This document shows, one piece after another, positions 17,296-26,920 of a DNA stretch of 64,000 nucleotides. The notes under the pieces were generated by a model that saw only the letters and a list, made by a program, of their open reading frames with translations, was not told where the DNA came from and ran no database searches. Both the position numbers and the translations under genes were made by a program. The number at the start of each line of letters is the position of its first letter. The first letter of the stretch is position 1. This DNA comes from Dyella_A sp051962475 (lineage in GTDB: Bacteria > Pseudomonadota > Gammaproteobacteria > Xanthomonadales > Rhodanobacteraceae), in the NCBI RefSeq assembly GCF_051962475.1, contig NZ_JBQCCF010000069.1:248001-312000 (forward strand), read 5' to 3'.

Positions 17296-17706
17296 ATGTC
17301 GTCCGAACCACTCCGGCTATTCGCCCTGACACGGCCAACCGCCTGGGTCGCCAGAGGCATCGTGCGGCTGCTCCCGCTGTGCTGGCTGCTGGCACTCGCC
17401 GCTGTCAGCGATACGCAGCCAAGCGCGCCGCTTTGGATAGGGGCACTCATTGCCTCGCTTGCCATCACGGCGCTTCTTTGGTGGGTCGAGCGGCGCTGCA
17501 GCCGCGACGGTCGGTCCTACCGGAATGGCCTGCTGGTGATCGCGGCATCCGTTTCATGCGGATGGATGTTCATGGACATCGTGTTCGTGCTTTGCGCCAT
17601 CATCGTGGCGCAGTGCGTGTCTTGCCTACTTGCCTTGACACTCGACGCGCCGGCGCGCTTCCAGCACCTCGTCGCGTGGTTCTACCGCCACCGCATGTAC
17701 CAGTGA
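17296..17706 (+). CDS. Small multi-pass membrane protein of unknown function
   Basis: 136 residues with about four hydrophobic helices: IVRLLPLCWLLALAAV, LWIGALIASLAITALLWW, GLLVIAASVSCGWMFM and IVFVLCAIIVAQCVSCLLALTL. No family recognised. AGGGAAG at 17280-17286 is a plausible ribosome-binding site for ATG 17296. It lies between ubiE and the TMEM175-type gene, 21 bases before the latter, and may be cotranscribed with it. Cysteine content is high for this genome. Confidence 0.68.
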   Translation: MSSEPLRLFALTRPTAWVARGIVRLLPLCWLLALAAVSDTQPSAPLWIGALIASLAITALLWWVERRCSRDGRSYRNGLLVIAASVSCGWMFMDIVFVLCAIIVAQCVSCLLALTLDAPARFQHLVAWFYRHRMYQ

Positions 17707-17727
17707 GCCCAACTGCCAAGGAGACCC

Positions 17728-18351
17728 ATGAGCACGCACGCCTCCCAGCTTGAACGGCTGACCTTCTTCTCTGACGCGGTGTTCGCCATCGCCATCACCT
17801 TGCTGGTGATCGAGATCCATGTGCCGCGGCTGGGCGTGGTGGACGATCAGGCGTATCTGGCCGCCCTGCACGAGCTGATGCCCAGTTTCATGGGCTTCAT
17901 CCTGAGCTTCCTGGTGATCGGCGCGCTGTGGGCCGCGCACCATCGGGTGTTCGGCCTGCTGGCGGATTACGACAGCGGGCTGGTGATGCCGAATCTGCTG
18001 CTGCTCATGGTGATTGCCTTCATGCCGTTCGCCACGGCGCTGATGAGTGCGAACCCGCTGGCTCGCGTGCCGGAGCTGTTCTATGCCGGCACCCTGCTGA
18101 CCGCCGGGCTGCTGCAGCGCTGGCTGTTCGGCAAGGCGTTGCGCGCACCCTATCTGCGCCGTGACGTGGCGCCCGCCGACGTGGTCGCGGTGCGTGCGCG
18201 CAGCTGGGCCTTGCCCACGGCGGCGCTGCTGGCGTTCGCGCTGGCCTGGGTGGCGCCGGCGTACAACAATTTCGTACTGCTGCTGATTCCGCTGCTGGCG
18301 CGGCTGCTTCCGCGTCTGGCACGCCGCCGCCTGGCGGCCGCGACGGCCTGA
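17728..18351 (+). CDS. TMEM175/DUF1211 family membrane protein (putative K+ channel)
   Basis: 207 residues with six predicted membrane helices. The N-terminal signature RLTFFSDAVFAIAITLLVIE holds the R-x3-FSD motif of the TMEM175 family, whose bacterial members are tetrameric potassium-selective channels gated by hydrophobic pore residues. A second family feature is LLLLMVIAFMPFATALM. Good ribosome-binding site (AAGGAGAC) directly before ATG 17728. Converges with the GST gene, 36 bases apart, with no obvious terminator between. Confidence 0.87.
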   Translation: MSTHASQLERLTFFSDAVFAIAITLLVIEIHVPRLGVVDDQAYLAALHELMPSFMGFILSFLVIGALWAAHHRVFGLLADYDSGLVMPNLLLLMVIAFMPFATALMSANPLARVPELFYAGTLLTAGLLQRWLFGKALRAPYLRRDVAPADVVAVRARSWALPTAALLAFALAWVAPAYNNFVLLLIPLLARLLPRLARRRLAAATA

Positions 18352-18387
18352 CGCGGGGGATCTCACCGCACCCGCATGGCAAGCCCG

Positions 18388-19068
18388 TCAGCGGGCACGC
18401 AGGTCGGCCGTGATCGTGCCGACCTGGGCCGACTCCACGTCGTGTGGGGTATCGCGCCAGGTTTCGGCCAGCGCTTCGTCGTACCAGCGACGCATCGACG
18501 GGCGCGCCAGCACGCGCTCGACCCAGCCCATCGCCTCGGGCGAAAGCGGCAGACCGTAGGTCTGCACGCGGAACGCCACCGGCGCGTAGAACGCATCCAC
18601 CGCGGTAAAGCGGTCGCCCGCCAGGAAGGGGCCGCCGAAGCGCTGCAGGCCTTCGCACCAGAGCTCGTCGATGCGCGCCACGTCGGCGGCCAGCGCCGGC
18701 CCGATCTCGTGCAGGCGAATGCGCAGGCCGCAGCTCATCGAACACTGCTGGCGCAGCGCGCCGAAGCCCGAGTGCATCTCCGCCGCGGCGCAGCGGGCCC
18801 AGGTGCGCGCGGCGGCGTCCTGCGGCCAGGCCGGATGACGCTCGGCCAGGTATTCGGCGATGGCCAGCGAATCCCACACCAACGTGTCGCCCTCGCGCAG
18901 GCACGGCACGCGGCCGTTCGGCGAGAACGCACGGAAGGCTTCCCAGTTGGGGCCCGGCGCAAACGGGTGCATCTGCTCGTCGAAGGCGATGCCCAGCTCG
19001 TGCAGCAGCACCCACGGTCGCAGCGACCAGGACGAGTAGTTCTTGTTGGCGATATGCAGGGTGACCAC
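18388..19068 (-). CDS. Glutathione S-transferase family protein, GTG start
   Basis: 226 residues: thioredoxin-like N-terminal domain (TLHIANKNYSSWSLRPWVLL, with the Ser-rich glutathione site) and an all-helical C-terminal domain (FTAVDAFYAPVAFRV contains the N-capping box). It resembles the YfcF/zeta-like GSTs. Start set at GTG 19068 because AGAGGAAG lies 6 bases before it and the thioredoxin fold begins at once; the next ATG upstream would add a Pro/His/Arg-rich non-coding stretch. Divergent from the phosphoesterase gene. Confidence 0.9.
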   Translation of the reverse strand: MVTLHIANKNYSSWSLRPWVLLHELGIAFDEQMHPFAPGPNWEAFRAFSPNGRVPCLREGDTLVWDSLAIAEYLAERHPAWPQDAAARTWARCAAAEMHSGFGALRQQCSMSCGLRIRLHEIGPALAADVARIDELWCEGLQRFGGPFLAGDRFTAVDAFYAPVAFRVQTYGLPLSPEAMGWVERVLARPSMRRWYDEALAETWRDTPHDVESAQVGTITADLRAR

Positions 19069-19196
19069 GGGATGCTTCCTCTTCGGCAACGGATGGGACG
19101 GATGGGGATGCAGCGCCCGGGCCGGATGGCGCATGGATCGAAGCGTACGGCGTGCGTATGCTCTGGACTCCCCACGCCGCTCCCGACCGATCCGCC

Positions 19197-20921
19197 ATGA
19201 CCCGCAAAGAACCACCGCACGACGACTCGACCGCCGCCCACTCCGACGCTCCGCGCGATCCGCAGCGGCGGCGCCTGCTCGGCGGGCTGGCCGTGGCCGG
19301 TGCCGGCCTGGCGCTGGGTGGCGAGGCGGCGCGTGCGGCGATGGCCGCCGGCGAGGGCGGCAGCACGACCGTCGACGACGCCGCGATGGACGCGCTGCTG
19401 CGCGAATACATCGACCACGTGGTGGTGCTGTTCGCGGAGAACCGCAGCTTCAACAACCTGTTCGCCGGCTTTCCCGGTCTGGCCGAGCCGCTGGAGGCAT
19501 GGCCGCCGGAACGCGCCGTGCAGTTGGATCGCGATGGTCAACCGCTCAAGACCCTGCCGCCGATCTGGCACGGCCTGGTACCGCATGCGCAAGTGGTCAA
19601 CCATCGCCGCTATCACATCCAGGAAGAGGATCTCACCGGCCTGCCGAACGCGCCGTTCGCCCTGCACACGCCGGACGGTGAACCGCTGCCGCAGGGCGTG
19701 GTGACGCGTGACCTGATCCACGCGTTCTACCAGAACCAGATGCAGATCAACGGCGGGCGCAACGACGGCTTCGTCGCCTGGGGCGACTCCGGCGCGCTGG
19801 TGATGGGCCACTACGGCGACAACGCGGTGAACCTGCGCCTGTGGCGCCTGGCCGAGCAGTTCACGCTGTGCGACAACTTCTTCATGGGCGCCTTCGGCGG
19901 CTCGTTCCTCAACCACCAGTACCTCGTCGCCGCGCAGCCGCCGTTCTACCCGCACGCGGATACCAGCCCGGCGCAGTACAACATCGCCGTCACCGAGAGC
20001 GGGCGCGTCGACGACACCCGGCTCAAAGTGGCCCACGACTCGCCGGCCAGCGCGATGGACGGCAAGCCGAAGTTCGAAGGCCGCTCCACGCTGACCCCCG
20101 ACTTCTGGGCGGTGAACACCATCGGCCCGGCCTACGCCCCGGCCTTCACCCAGGACCCGAACGACCCGACCCGCGCCGACCCGGCCAGCCCAAACACGCT
20201 GCCGCCGCAGCAGCACAAGCACATCGGCGACATGCTCTCGGCCAAGGGCGTCGACTGGGCCTGGTACGGCGGCGCATGGCAGGCGGCGCTGGACGGGCAC
20301 GGCGACGGCCCCGAAGGCGAGTTCCCGGACCGCCCCAACTTCCAGGTGCACCATCAGCCGTTCAACTATTTCGCCTCGCTCGCCCCCGGCACCGCCGCGC
20401 GAGCGAAGCACCTGCGCGACGGCGGCCTGGGCGAGACGGCTCCGCGCAACAAGTTTCTTGCCGATGCCATCGCAGGCACGCTGCCGCCGGTGACGTTCTA
20501 CAAACCGCAGGGCGACCTCAACCTGCACGCCGGCTACTCCGACGTGGAGGCCGGTGACCGGCACCTGGCGCGCGTGGTGCAGGCACTGCAGCGCAGCCCG
20601 CTGTGGAAAAAGATGCTGATCGTGATCACCGTCGACGAGAACGGCGGCTGGTGGGATCACGTGGCGCCGCCGAAAGGCGACCGCTGGGGGCCGGGCACGC
20701 GCATCCCGGCGATCATCGTCTCGCCGTGGGCGAAGCGTGGCCACGTGGACCACACCGTCTACGACACCGGCTCGATCGCCCGCTTCATCACCCGCCGCTT
20801 CGGCCTGGAGAAGCTGCCCGGGCTGGCATTGCGCGAGCGCGCGATGGTCGCCGCCGGCGGCCCGCCGCCGGGCGACCTCACCGCCGCGCTGGATTTCAAT
20901 CAGGCGAAACGCGCTGGTTGA
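19197..20921 (+). CDS. Tat-exported phosphoesterase (AcpA / phospholipase C superfamily)
   Basis: 574 residues. The twin-arginine signal QRRRLLGG (24-30) is followed by a hydrophobic segment, so the folded protein is exported through Tat. The mature part starts with VVVLFAENRSFNNLFAGFPG, the metal-site block of the PF04185-type phosphoesterases, and later has ITVDENGGWWDHVAPP and GPGTRIPAIIVSPWAKRG. These fit acid phosphatase AcpA and phosphocholine-type phospholipase C relatives; which substrate it uses cannot be decided by eye. ATG 19197 is the first start with a reasonable Tat n-region. Confidence 0.9.
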   Translation: MTRKEPPHDDSTAAHSDAPRDPQRRRLLGGLAVAGAGLALGGEAARAAMAAGEGGSTTVDDAAMDALLREYIDHVVVLFAENRSFNNLFAGFPGLAEPLEAWPPERAVQLDRDGQPLKTLPPIWHGLVPHAQVVNHRRYHIQEEDLTGLPNAPFALHTPDGEPLPQGVVTRDLIHAFYQNQMQINGGRNDGFVAWGDSGALVMGHYGDNAVNLRLWRLAEQFTLCDNFFMGAFGGSFLNHQYLVAAQPPFYPHADTSPAQYNIAVTESGRVDDTRLKVAHDSPASAMDGKPKFEGRSTLTPDFWAVNTIGPAYAPAFTQDPNDPTRADPASPNTLPPQQHKHIGDMLSAKGVDWAWYGGAWQAALDGHGDGPEGEFPDRPNFQVHHQPFNYFASLAPGTAARAKHLRDGGLGETAPRNKFLADAIAGTLPPVTFYKPQGDLNLHAGYSDVEAGDRHLARVVQALQRSPLWKKMLIVITVDENGGWWDHVAPPKGDRWGPGTRIPAIIVSPWAKRGHVDHTVYDTGSIARFITRRFGLEKLPGLALRERAMVAAGGPPPGDLTAALDFNQAKRAG

Positions 20922-20981
20922 TGTGGCCGCTGTCGCGGTGTGCCTGGTCGGTGCGACCCGTGCGGTCGTTTCGCGAAAGCG

Positions 20982-21005
20982 GTCGCCCACAGGGTGGGTT
21001 CCTAC
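20982..21005. repeat. Solitary REP-like arm
   Basis: TCGCCCACAGGGTGGGTTCC followed by TAC matches the right arm of a GTAG-footed REP (CTAC at its end, inner palindrome CCCACAGGGTGGG), but no left arm is present. It lies 60 bases after the phosphoesterase stop. A decayed or single copy of a third REP variant. Confidence 0.5.
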
Positions 21006-21065
21006 CACTGCGCTGGGCATCGCGATGGTTGCTCGTGCTGGACAGGCATCACGCGCAGGCAACAC

Positions 21066-21980
21066 TCAGGACTCGCACGGCACCGCGGCCGGCGGCGTGG
21101 GGCGCGCGCGCCGTTTCGTGTTCGCCAGCACCACGCCGGCCACGGTCACCACACCGCCGACCAGGGTCAGCGGTCCCGGCCGCTCGCCCAGCCAGACCCA
21201 GCCGATCAGCACCGCGATCGGCGGCGAGAAGTAGATGAAGCTCGATACCTGTGAGGCCGAGCTGCGATGGATCGCCACGTTCCAGGCGATGTAGCCGATG
21301 AAGGTGGGTGCGATGCCCAGCCAGAGCAGGGCTGCGATCGCCGGCCACGGGGCCGCCGCCACCGCCTGCGGCAGGTGCAGACCGAACGGCAGCGAGCCCA
21401 GCGTGCCGGCGAAGAAGCCGAACGCGGTGACCCCCAGCATGCTGTTACGCGCGAACAGCGGCTTGAGCCCTACGAAATAGATCGCCGAGGCCAGCACGCT
21501 CACCAGCACCAGCGCCGCCATCGGCTCGAAGCGCACCTGCTTGCCGCTGGCCAGCACCACCAACACCACGCCGATCAGGGCCACGCCCAGCCCCATCAGC
21601 GTGCGCGCCGACAGCCGCTCGCGCAGCCAGATCGCCGACCACGCCGCGGTCGCCGCCGGTACCAGCGAGATCAGGATCGACGCCGTGCCGCTGGCGATGC
21701 GGGTCTCGGCGTAGTTCAGGCACAGGTGGTAGACGGTGAGGCCGATCACGCCCAGCAGCGCCAGCTGCGGCCAGTCGCGCCGCGCCGGCAGCGGCACCCG
21801 CTTCACCGCCAGCAACAGCGCGAAGCACAGCGAGGCGATGCTCAGGCGCGCCAGCGCCACTTCGCCGGGGGTGAAGGCGGCCAGCGCGTAGGCGATCGAC
21901 GCGTACGCCGACGACCAGGTGACGAGGGCGACACCGACGCAGGCCAGTGCGCGGGCATCGAGACGATCTGGGCTTGCCAT
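21066..21980 (-). CDS. DMT-superfamily (EamA) exporter
   Basis: 304 residues with ten hydrophobic helices in two EamA repeats (first half with GVIGLTVYHLCLNYAETRIASGTASILISLVPAATA; second with GIAPTFIGYIAWNVAIHRSSASQVSSFIYFSPPIAVLIGWVWLGE). Family members export amino acids or metabolites. The start at 21980 directly precedes the first helix; longer in-frame starts cross the intergenic region. Divergent from an Lrp/AsnC regulator 152 bases away, a common arrangement for an amino-acid-responsive exporter, so control by that regulator is likely. Confidence 0.9.
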   Translation of the reverse strand: MASPDRLDARALACVGVALVTWSSAYASIAYALAAFTPGEVALARLSIASLCFALLLAVKRVPLPARRDWPQLALLGVIGLTVYHLCLNYAETRIASGTASILISLVPAATAAWSAIWLRERLSARTLMGLGVALIGVVLVVLASGKQVRFEPMAALVLVSVLASAIYFVGLKPLFARNSMLGVTAFGFFAGTLGSLPFGLHLPQAVAAAPWPAIAALLWLGIAPTFIGYIAWNVAIHRSSASQVSSFIYFSPPIAVLIGWVWLGERPGPLTLVGGVVTVAGVVLANTKRRARPTPPAAVPCES

Positions 21981-22132
21981 GGGGAGGTATCCGGGTGGGG
22001 GCGGGGAAGAGCAAAAGAACAACGATCGGAAGCTGCGCATGCTATCGGCGGCGCCCGTGGCCGGGAATAATGGATGCAACCCGCCAGCGGGTATTTCGCC
22101 ATCGAAAGAAACATTCATCCGGAAGATTCGCC

Positions 22133-22627
22133 ATGGAATCCAAAGCTGAACTCGACGCCCGCGACTGGCAGCTGATCGAGGCCCTGCAGGCCGATGCGCG
22201 CCTGGGCTACGCCGAGCTCGGGCGCCTGGTGCGCCTGTCCGCCCCCGCCGTTGCCGAGCGGGTGAAGCGGTTGGAGGAAGCCGGGGTGATCCGCGGCTAT
22301 CGCGCGGTGATCGACCCCAAGCGCCTGGGCTACAGCATCGACGCGATGGTGCGTCTGCGCTGTGACGGCGGCATCTGCGCGCGCATCGGCGTGATCGTGC
22401 AGGACATTCCCGAGGTACTCGACTGTCGTCGTCTGGCCGGCGAGGACTCTGCCCTGCTGCACCTGGTGGCGATGTCCATCGGCCACCTGGAAACCGTGCT
22501 CGACCGCCTGCTGAAGATCCACCCGAGCATCAGCACCACTACCCTGGTGGTACTGCAGACGCCGCACGCGAATCGCCCGATCACGCGCGCGATGTGGAAC
22601 GCAGCGAGCGCGCTTCCGAACGAGTAG
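22133..22627 (+). CDS. Lrp/AsnC family transcriptional regulator
   Basis: 164 residues. The N-terminal winged helix-turn-helix spans LDARDWQLIEALQADARLGYAELGRLVRLSAPAVAERVKRLEEAGVIRGY; the C-terminal half is a RAM (regulation of amino acid metabolism) alpha/beta domain. Start chosen at ATG 22133, where the family N-terminus begins; upstream in-frame sequence is intergenic. The gene is divergent from the DMT exporter and likely senses the exporter's amino acid substrate. The pip gene follows 32 bases downstream, so the two may share a transcript. Confidence 0.92.
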   Translation: MESKAELDARDWQLIEALQADARLGYAELGRLVRLSAPAVAERVKRLEEAGVIRGYRAVIDPKRLGYSIDAMVRLRCDGGICARIGVIVQDIPEVLDCRRLAGEDSALLHLVAMSIGHLETVLDRLLKIHPSISTTTLVVLQTPHANRPITRAMWNAASALPNE

Positions 22628-22659
22628 CCTCGACCCTTTCCGACATCCGGACACCCCCC

Positions 22660-23613
22660 ATGCGCACGCTGTATCCCGAGATCACGCCGTTTGCCGTCCA
22701 GACGCTGGCGGTCGACGCACTGCATACGCTCCACGTCGAGCAGTGCGGCAACCCGGATGGCCTGCCGGTGATCTTCCTGCACGGCGGCCCCGGCGCGGGC
22801 CTGTCGGACTATCACCGGCGCTTCTTCGACCCGGCGCGCTACCGCATCGTGCTGTTCGACCAGCGCGGCGCGGGCCGCTCCACGCCGTTCGCCGAACTCA
22901 CCGACAACACCACTTGGCACCTGGTCGCCGACATCGAGGCGATCCGCACGCATCTGGGCATCGAGCGCTGGGTGGTATTCGGCGGCTCGTGGGGCTCCAC
23001 GCTGGCGCTGGCCTACGCGCAGGCGCATGCCGAGCGGGTGCTTGGGCTGGTACTGCGCGGCATCTTCCTCGGCCGCGAGGAGGAGCTGCGCTGGTTCAAC
23101 GAAACCGACGGCGGCGCGCGGCTGATCTTTCCCGAGCGCTGGGCGCGCTTCGTGGCGCATATCCCCGAGGCCGAGCGCGACTCGATGCTGGAGGCCTATT
23201 GGCGCCGCCTCAGCAGCGACGACGAACGCACCCGGCTCGCCGCCGCGCAGGCCTGGAGCGCCTGGGAAGGCGGCAGCACCACGTTGGTGCACGAACCCGA
23301 CGCCGGTGGCGACTTCGAGGACCCGCACCGCGCGGTGAGCCTGGCGCTGATGGAGGCGCACTACTTCCGCCACCGCCTGTTCCTGGAAGACAACCAGCTG
23401 CTGCGCGACATCGATCGTATCCGCCATATCCCCGCGACCATCGTGCACGGCCGCTACGACATCATCTGCCCGATGAAGAGCGCTTGGGATCTCAGCCAGG
23501 CCTGGCCCGAGGCCGAGCTGCGCGTGGTGCTGGCCGGTCACAGCGCGGCCGACCCGGCGATCGTCGACGCCCTGGTCAGCGCCACCGACGCGCTGGCCGA
23601 CCGCTACGGCTGA
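22660..23613 (+). CDS. pip: Proline iminopeptidase
   Basis: Alpha/beta hydrolase (peptidase family S33) that removes N-terminal proline from peptides. 317 residues: HGGPG at 41-45 forms the oxyanion hole, GGSWGST (nucleophile Ser110) is the elbow, HGRYDIICP carries the acid and GHSAADP the histidine. The segment DQRGAGRSTP and the helical cap with WSAWEGGSTTL are typical of the family. ATG 22660 follows a C-rich run with no clear ribosome-binding site; length fits. Confidence 0.95.
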   Translation: MRTLYPEITPFAVQTLAVDALHTLHVEQCGNPDGLPVIFLHGGPGAGLSDYHRRFFDPARYRIVLFDQRGAGRSTPFAELTDNTTWHLVADIEAIRTHLGIERWVVFGGSWGSTLALAYAQAHAERVLGLVLRGIFLGREEELRWFNETDGGARLIFPERWARFVAHIPEAERDSMLEAYWRRLSSDDERTRLAAAQAWSAWEGGSTTLVHEPDAGGDFEDPHRAVSLALMEAHYFRHRLFLEDNQLLRDIDRIRHIPATIVHGRYDIICPMKSAWDLSQAWPEAELRVVLAGHSAADPAIVDALVSATDALADRYG

Positions 23614-23653
23614 GCGCGGTGCCATACTGATCCGGTCCATCAGGAGAACGCCC

Positions 23654-23971
23654 ATGCATTACGCACGTCTTGCCCTGATCAGCAGCCTCGCCCTCGGCGC
23701 GCTCGCGCCGGCCCACGCGCAGCACGGCATGGGCAGCCTCTCCAGCGACGCCTCCATGGCGCTGAAGAACATGAAGATCGCCGACCGCAACAAGGACGGC
23801 CTGATCAGTCGCGAGGAAGCGGAGAAAGGCCCGGTGCCGTTCATCCGCGCGCACTTCGACGCGATCGACCGCGAACATCGCGGCGCCGTCTCGGTGGATG
23901 ACGTGAAGGCCTACGTCGCCTCTCTGCAGCGCAAGGGCGCGCCCGCCGCGGCATCCAGCGTCAAGCCGTAG
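23654..23971 (+). CDS. Small secreted EF-hand protein
   Basis: 105 residues. Signal peptide (LALISSLALGALAPAHA) ends near residue 22. A canonical calcium loop DRNKDGLISREE spans residues 44-55; a second loop around FDAIDREHRGAVSVDDV is degenerate and may not bind metal. CAGGAGAA precedes the ATG by a good spacing. Probably a periplasmic calcium-binding protein; partner unknown. It stands alone between pip and a GST gene. Confidence 0.85.
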   Translation: MHYARLALISSLALGALAPAHAQHGMGSLSSDASMALKNMKIADRNKDGLISREEAEKGPVPFIRAHFDAIDREHRGAVSVDDVKAYVASLQRKGAPAAASSVKP

Positions 23972-24063
23972 CTTTCGGGCGGCTCGCCGCCACCCGCGCA
24001 AGAAGCGGATGGCCGGCGCGGCGAACCCCAGCGACACTGCGCGCTCCCCACCGGAGTGCGCCC

Positions 24064-24705
24064 ATGCTGACCCTGTTCGACTACCTGCCCTCGCAGAACG
24101 CCTGGAAAATCCGCCAGTTGCTGCAGCACCTGCAGCGGCCGTATCGCACGGTCGAGGTGAGCATCTTCGAGGGCGAAGGTCAGCGCGCGGACTACCTGCG
24201 CATCAGCCCCACCGGCACGGTGCCGGCGATCCAGCTGGAGGATGGGCGCGCGCTGGCCGAATCCAACGCGATCCTGATGTACCTGGCGCAGGGCACGCCC
24301 TACCTGCCCGACGACGCGTTCGGCCGCGCCAAGGTGTGGCAGTGGATGAGCTTCGAGCAGGAGCGGGTGGAGTCGGTGATCGGCGCGCTGCGCCACTGGA
24401 CGCTCACCGGCAAGCTCGCCCGGCGCGCGCCGGCGATCGTCGAGGCCAAGCAGGCCGCGGCGCAGCGCACGCTGGCGATCCTCGAACGCGAATTGAGCTT
24501 GCGGCCGTTCCTCGCTGGCGACGCCTACACCATCGCCGACATCGCCGTGTTCGCCTACGGCAGCCGCGCCGAGGAAGCGGGCCTGGCGCTGGATGCCTAC
24601 CCGCAGCTGCGCGCATGGATCGCCCGCGTGGCGGCCCACCCCGGTCACCTCGCCGAGATGCATCCGTACCGGCTCGATCCGCATTCCAGCGGCGAGCTGC
24701 CCTGA
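24064..24705 (+). CDS. Glutathione S-transferase family protein
   Basis: 213 residues. N-terminal thioredoxin-like domain starts MLTLFDYLPSQNAWKIRQLL; the glutathione-binding cis-proline is in GTVPAIQLEDGRALAESNAILMYLA; the C-terminal domain contains FLAGDAYTIADIAVFAYGSRAEEAGL. It resembles the YfcG/beta-type GSTs. Length is normal. It converges on the AsmA-like gene with a 22-base gap. Unrelated in sequence to the other two GSTs in the window beyond the fold. Confidence 0.92.
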   Translation: MLTLFDYLPSQNAWKIRQLLQHLQRPYRTVEVSIFEGEGQRADYLRISPTGTVPAIQLEDGRALAESNAILMYLAQGTPYLPDDAFGRAKVWQWMSFEQERVESVIGALRHWTLTGKLARRAPAIVEAKQAAAQRTLAILERELSLRPFLAGDAYTIADIAVFAYGSRAEEAGLALDAYPQLRAWIARVAAHPGHLAEMHPYRLDPHSSGELP

Positions 24706-24727
24706 CCCAGCGGCAGGCACACCGCGG

Positions 24728-26920
24728 TCACGGCGACTGCGGCGGCGTTCCCTCCAGCAGTGGCGGCTGCGCCTCGTACCACTTCGACGCACCGACCAGG
24801 TGGAAATCCCGCTGGCCCTGGCCCAACGCCACGCCGAGACCGAGCACGCCCCAGCGCGCGTAGAGCACGCCGTCGGACTTGCCGTCGAGGATGCGCAGCC
24901 GCGCATCGAGATCCACCCGGCGGTTGTGCGCGCGCACATCGTCGAGCACGAACTGCGCGCGGTCGTCCTTGCGCTTGCCCACCAGCAACTGGCCGGTGGC
25001 GTCCAGCTCGCCGACATCCACGATACGGGCGATCCAGGCCGGAAAGGCGTGCCGCTTGGCGAACAGCGCCAGCAGCACGCTGGCGTCCTTCATCCGCAGC
25101 TTCGCATCACCGCGCAGGCGAAACGGTTCGTTCCAGTCCAGCACGCCGTGCTGCAGGGTCGCCCTGGCCCACCACGCGCGATCGTCCGCGTCGTCCAGGC
25201 GCACGTGGCTCAGCGCCACGCCGAACGACGACAGCGCATAGCGACGCGGCGCGGTCTGCTGCGCGTGGTCGAGCGAGGCGTCCATGTTGAGGTCGGTATG
25301 CAGGCGCGCCACGCCCAGCGCGACGTCCAAGCCTTGGCCGTCGAGGTGGAGCTGGCCTGCGGTGACCACGCCCCCGCCGCCGAGCACGAGATCGGCGCTG
25401 CTGCGGCCACGGCCGCCGAGGATGCGCACGCTGTCGCCCGGCAGATAGCGGTTGTAGGTGCGCAGGTCGGGAATGCGCGCATCGCGGAAGTGCAACCGGC
25501 CGCGCGCCTGCTCGGCGAAGCGGCTGAGCGTGGCACTCGAGTGCAGGTCGATCGCCAGGTCGTTGCCGTGCAGGTACACCGCATCCGGCTGCGCCGCCGC
25601 GGCGAGCGTATAGCGGTCGGCGGCGATCGACAGCGTCACAGGGTGCTCGCCCTGGCCCTCGACGCGGGCCTTGGCGCGGGCGTGCCCGGCGAACTCGTTG
25701 TCGAACACGCGCGCACGCAGGTCGACCCCCGGCAGTTCCGCGTGGCTACCGGGCTGCAGCACGCCTTGGCTCAGGCGCACGTCGGCGTCGATTTCGCCCG
25801 CTCCCTGCAGGCGCAGCCAGTCCTTGGCCAGCAGCGGCCCGAGCCAGTCGAGCGAGGCGAAGTGCCAGTGCAGCTGGAGCGATCCGTCCAGATGCGACCA
25901 CGCGTCGGCGCTGGCCAGGCGGCGCAGGTGCCGGCCCGCGTAGCGCAGCTCGAGCTGCGCGCGGCGTTCGTCGTCGCCGGGCGAGGACACCGCGCGAGCA
26001 CGCAGTTGCAGTTCGTCGGCGTGGGCCTGCACCAGCATCTGCGCCGGCACCACGTGCACGCGATGCGCCGGCGTACCGATCGCCAGCGGTCCGTGCCAGC
26101 GCAGCACGCCGCCCTCCTCCAGGCGACCGCGGTCGAACGAGACGGCGGCATGCAGGCGACCGTGCGCGTCCGGATCGTCGCCGCCCAGCCAGTGCAAAGG
26201 ATCGCCCGGTTGCGGCGGCGACAGCGCCGGCGTCGTGGCGTCCAGCTGCAGCGTGGCCCGGAGCAGGTCGAACTTCTGCAGGCCGGCCGGTTGGTCGTGC
26301 CGGAACGGCGCCACCGTGCCGCGCATGTCCAGCGTCATGGCCGTCAACAGCGGCTGGTCGCGGTAGGCCAGCCGGCCCTCGGTGACGTGCAGCGACGACG
26401 GAAACACCTGCGTGGGGCCACCGCGCAGCTGGTGGGAGAAGCCGAGGTCGGCGCTCGCCCGTCCGTCGAAGCTCAGGGCGAACCAGCGCACGTGGCGCAG
26501 CGAATCGGTGCGCAGGCCGCGCAGGCTCACCGTCCACGCCTGCGGCGACCAGGGTGGCGGCAGCCGCTCGTGGTCGGCACGCACCACGCGCACGCGGACC
26601 GCGTCGGCATGCACGCCAACGAAGCTCAATCGGCGTTGCAGCAGCGGCAGCAGGGCGATGCGCCCATACGCACCGCGGCCAGTCACCGACCACTGCTTCC
26701 AGCGCGCATGCCCCGCCAGAGCGGGGTGGCGCAGGTACAGCCAGCCCGGCCACGGCGTCACGCCCCAGGACCACTGCATGCGAAACCCCGCCGGCCGCTG
26801 GTTGACCACCCGCTCGCCCAGCGCCGTGTTGATGAACACGTTGCCGGCGAGCAGGTACAGCAGGTAACTGGCGGCAAGCGCGCGCAGGGTCCAGCGCAGC
26901 GGCTTGGGCAAGGGTCGCAT
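24728..26920 (-). CDS. Large AsmA-like inner-membrane-anchored protein
   Basis: 730 residues. A basic N-terminus is followed by one membrane helix (LAASYLLYLLAGNVFIN), then a long beta-rich periplasmic region with repeated D-x-R and LxLD-type strands (for example LTAMTLDMRGTVAPF, LHTDLNMDASLDHA, DVGELDATGQLLVGKRKDD). This architecture is that of the AsmA/YdbH/DUF748 group, thought to form hydrophobic grooves that carry lipids across the periplasm. I cannot place it in a named subfamily. Start 26920 gives the anchor directly; the longer frame crosses the shared promoter with the divergent aminopeptidase gene. Confidence 0.72.
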   Translation of the reverse strand: MRPLPKPLRWTLRALAASYLLYLLAGNVFINTALGERVVNQRPAGFRMQWSWGVTPWPGWLYLRHPALAGHARWKQWSVTGRGAYGRIALLPLLQRRLSFVGVHADAVRVRVVRADHERLPPPWSPQAWTVSLRGLRTDSLRHVRWFALSFDGRASADLGFSHQLRGGPTQVFPSSLHVTEGRLAYRDQPLLTAMTLDMRGTVAPFRHDQPAGLQKFDLLRATLQLDATTPALSPPQPGDPLHWLGGDDPDAHGRLHAAVSFDRGRLEEGGVLRWHGPLAIGTPAHRVHVVPAQMLVQAHADELQLRARAVSSPGDDERRAQLELRYAGRHLRRLASADAWSHLDGSLQLHWHFASLDWLGPLLAKDWLRLQGAGEIDADVRLSQGVLQPGSHAELPGVDLRARVFDNEFAGHARAKARVEGQGEHPVTLSIAADRYTLAAAAQPDAVYLHGNDLAIDLHSSATLSRFAEQARGRLHFRDARIPDLRTYNRYLPGDSVRILGGRGRSSADLVLGGGGVVTAGQLHLDGQGLDVALGVARLHTDLNMDASLDHAQQTAPRRYALSSFGVALSHVRLDDADDRAWWARATLQHGVLDWNEPFRLRGDAKLRMKDASVLLALFAKRHAFPAWIARIVDVGELDATGQLLVGKRKDDRAQFVLDDVRAHNRRVDLDARLRILDGKSDGVLYARWGVLGLGVALGQGQRDFHLVGASKWYEAQPPLLEGTPPQSP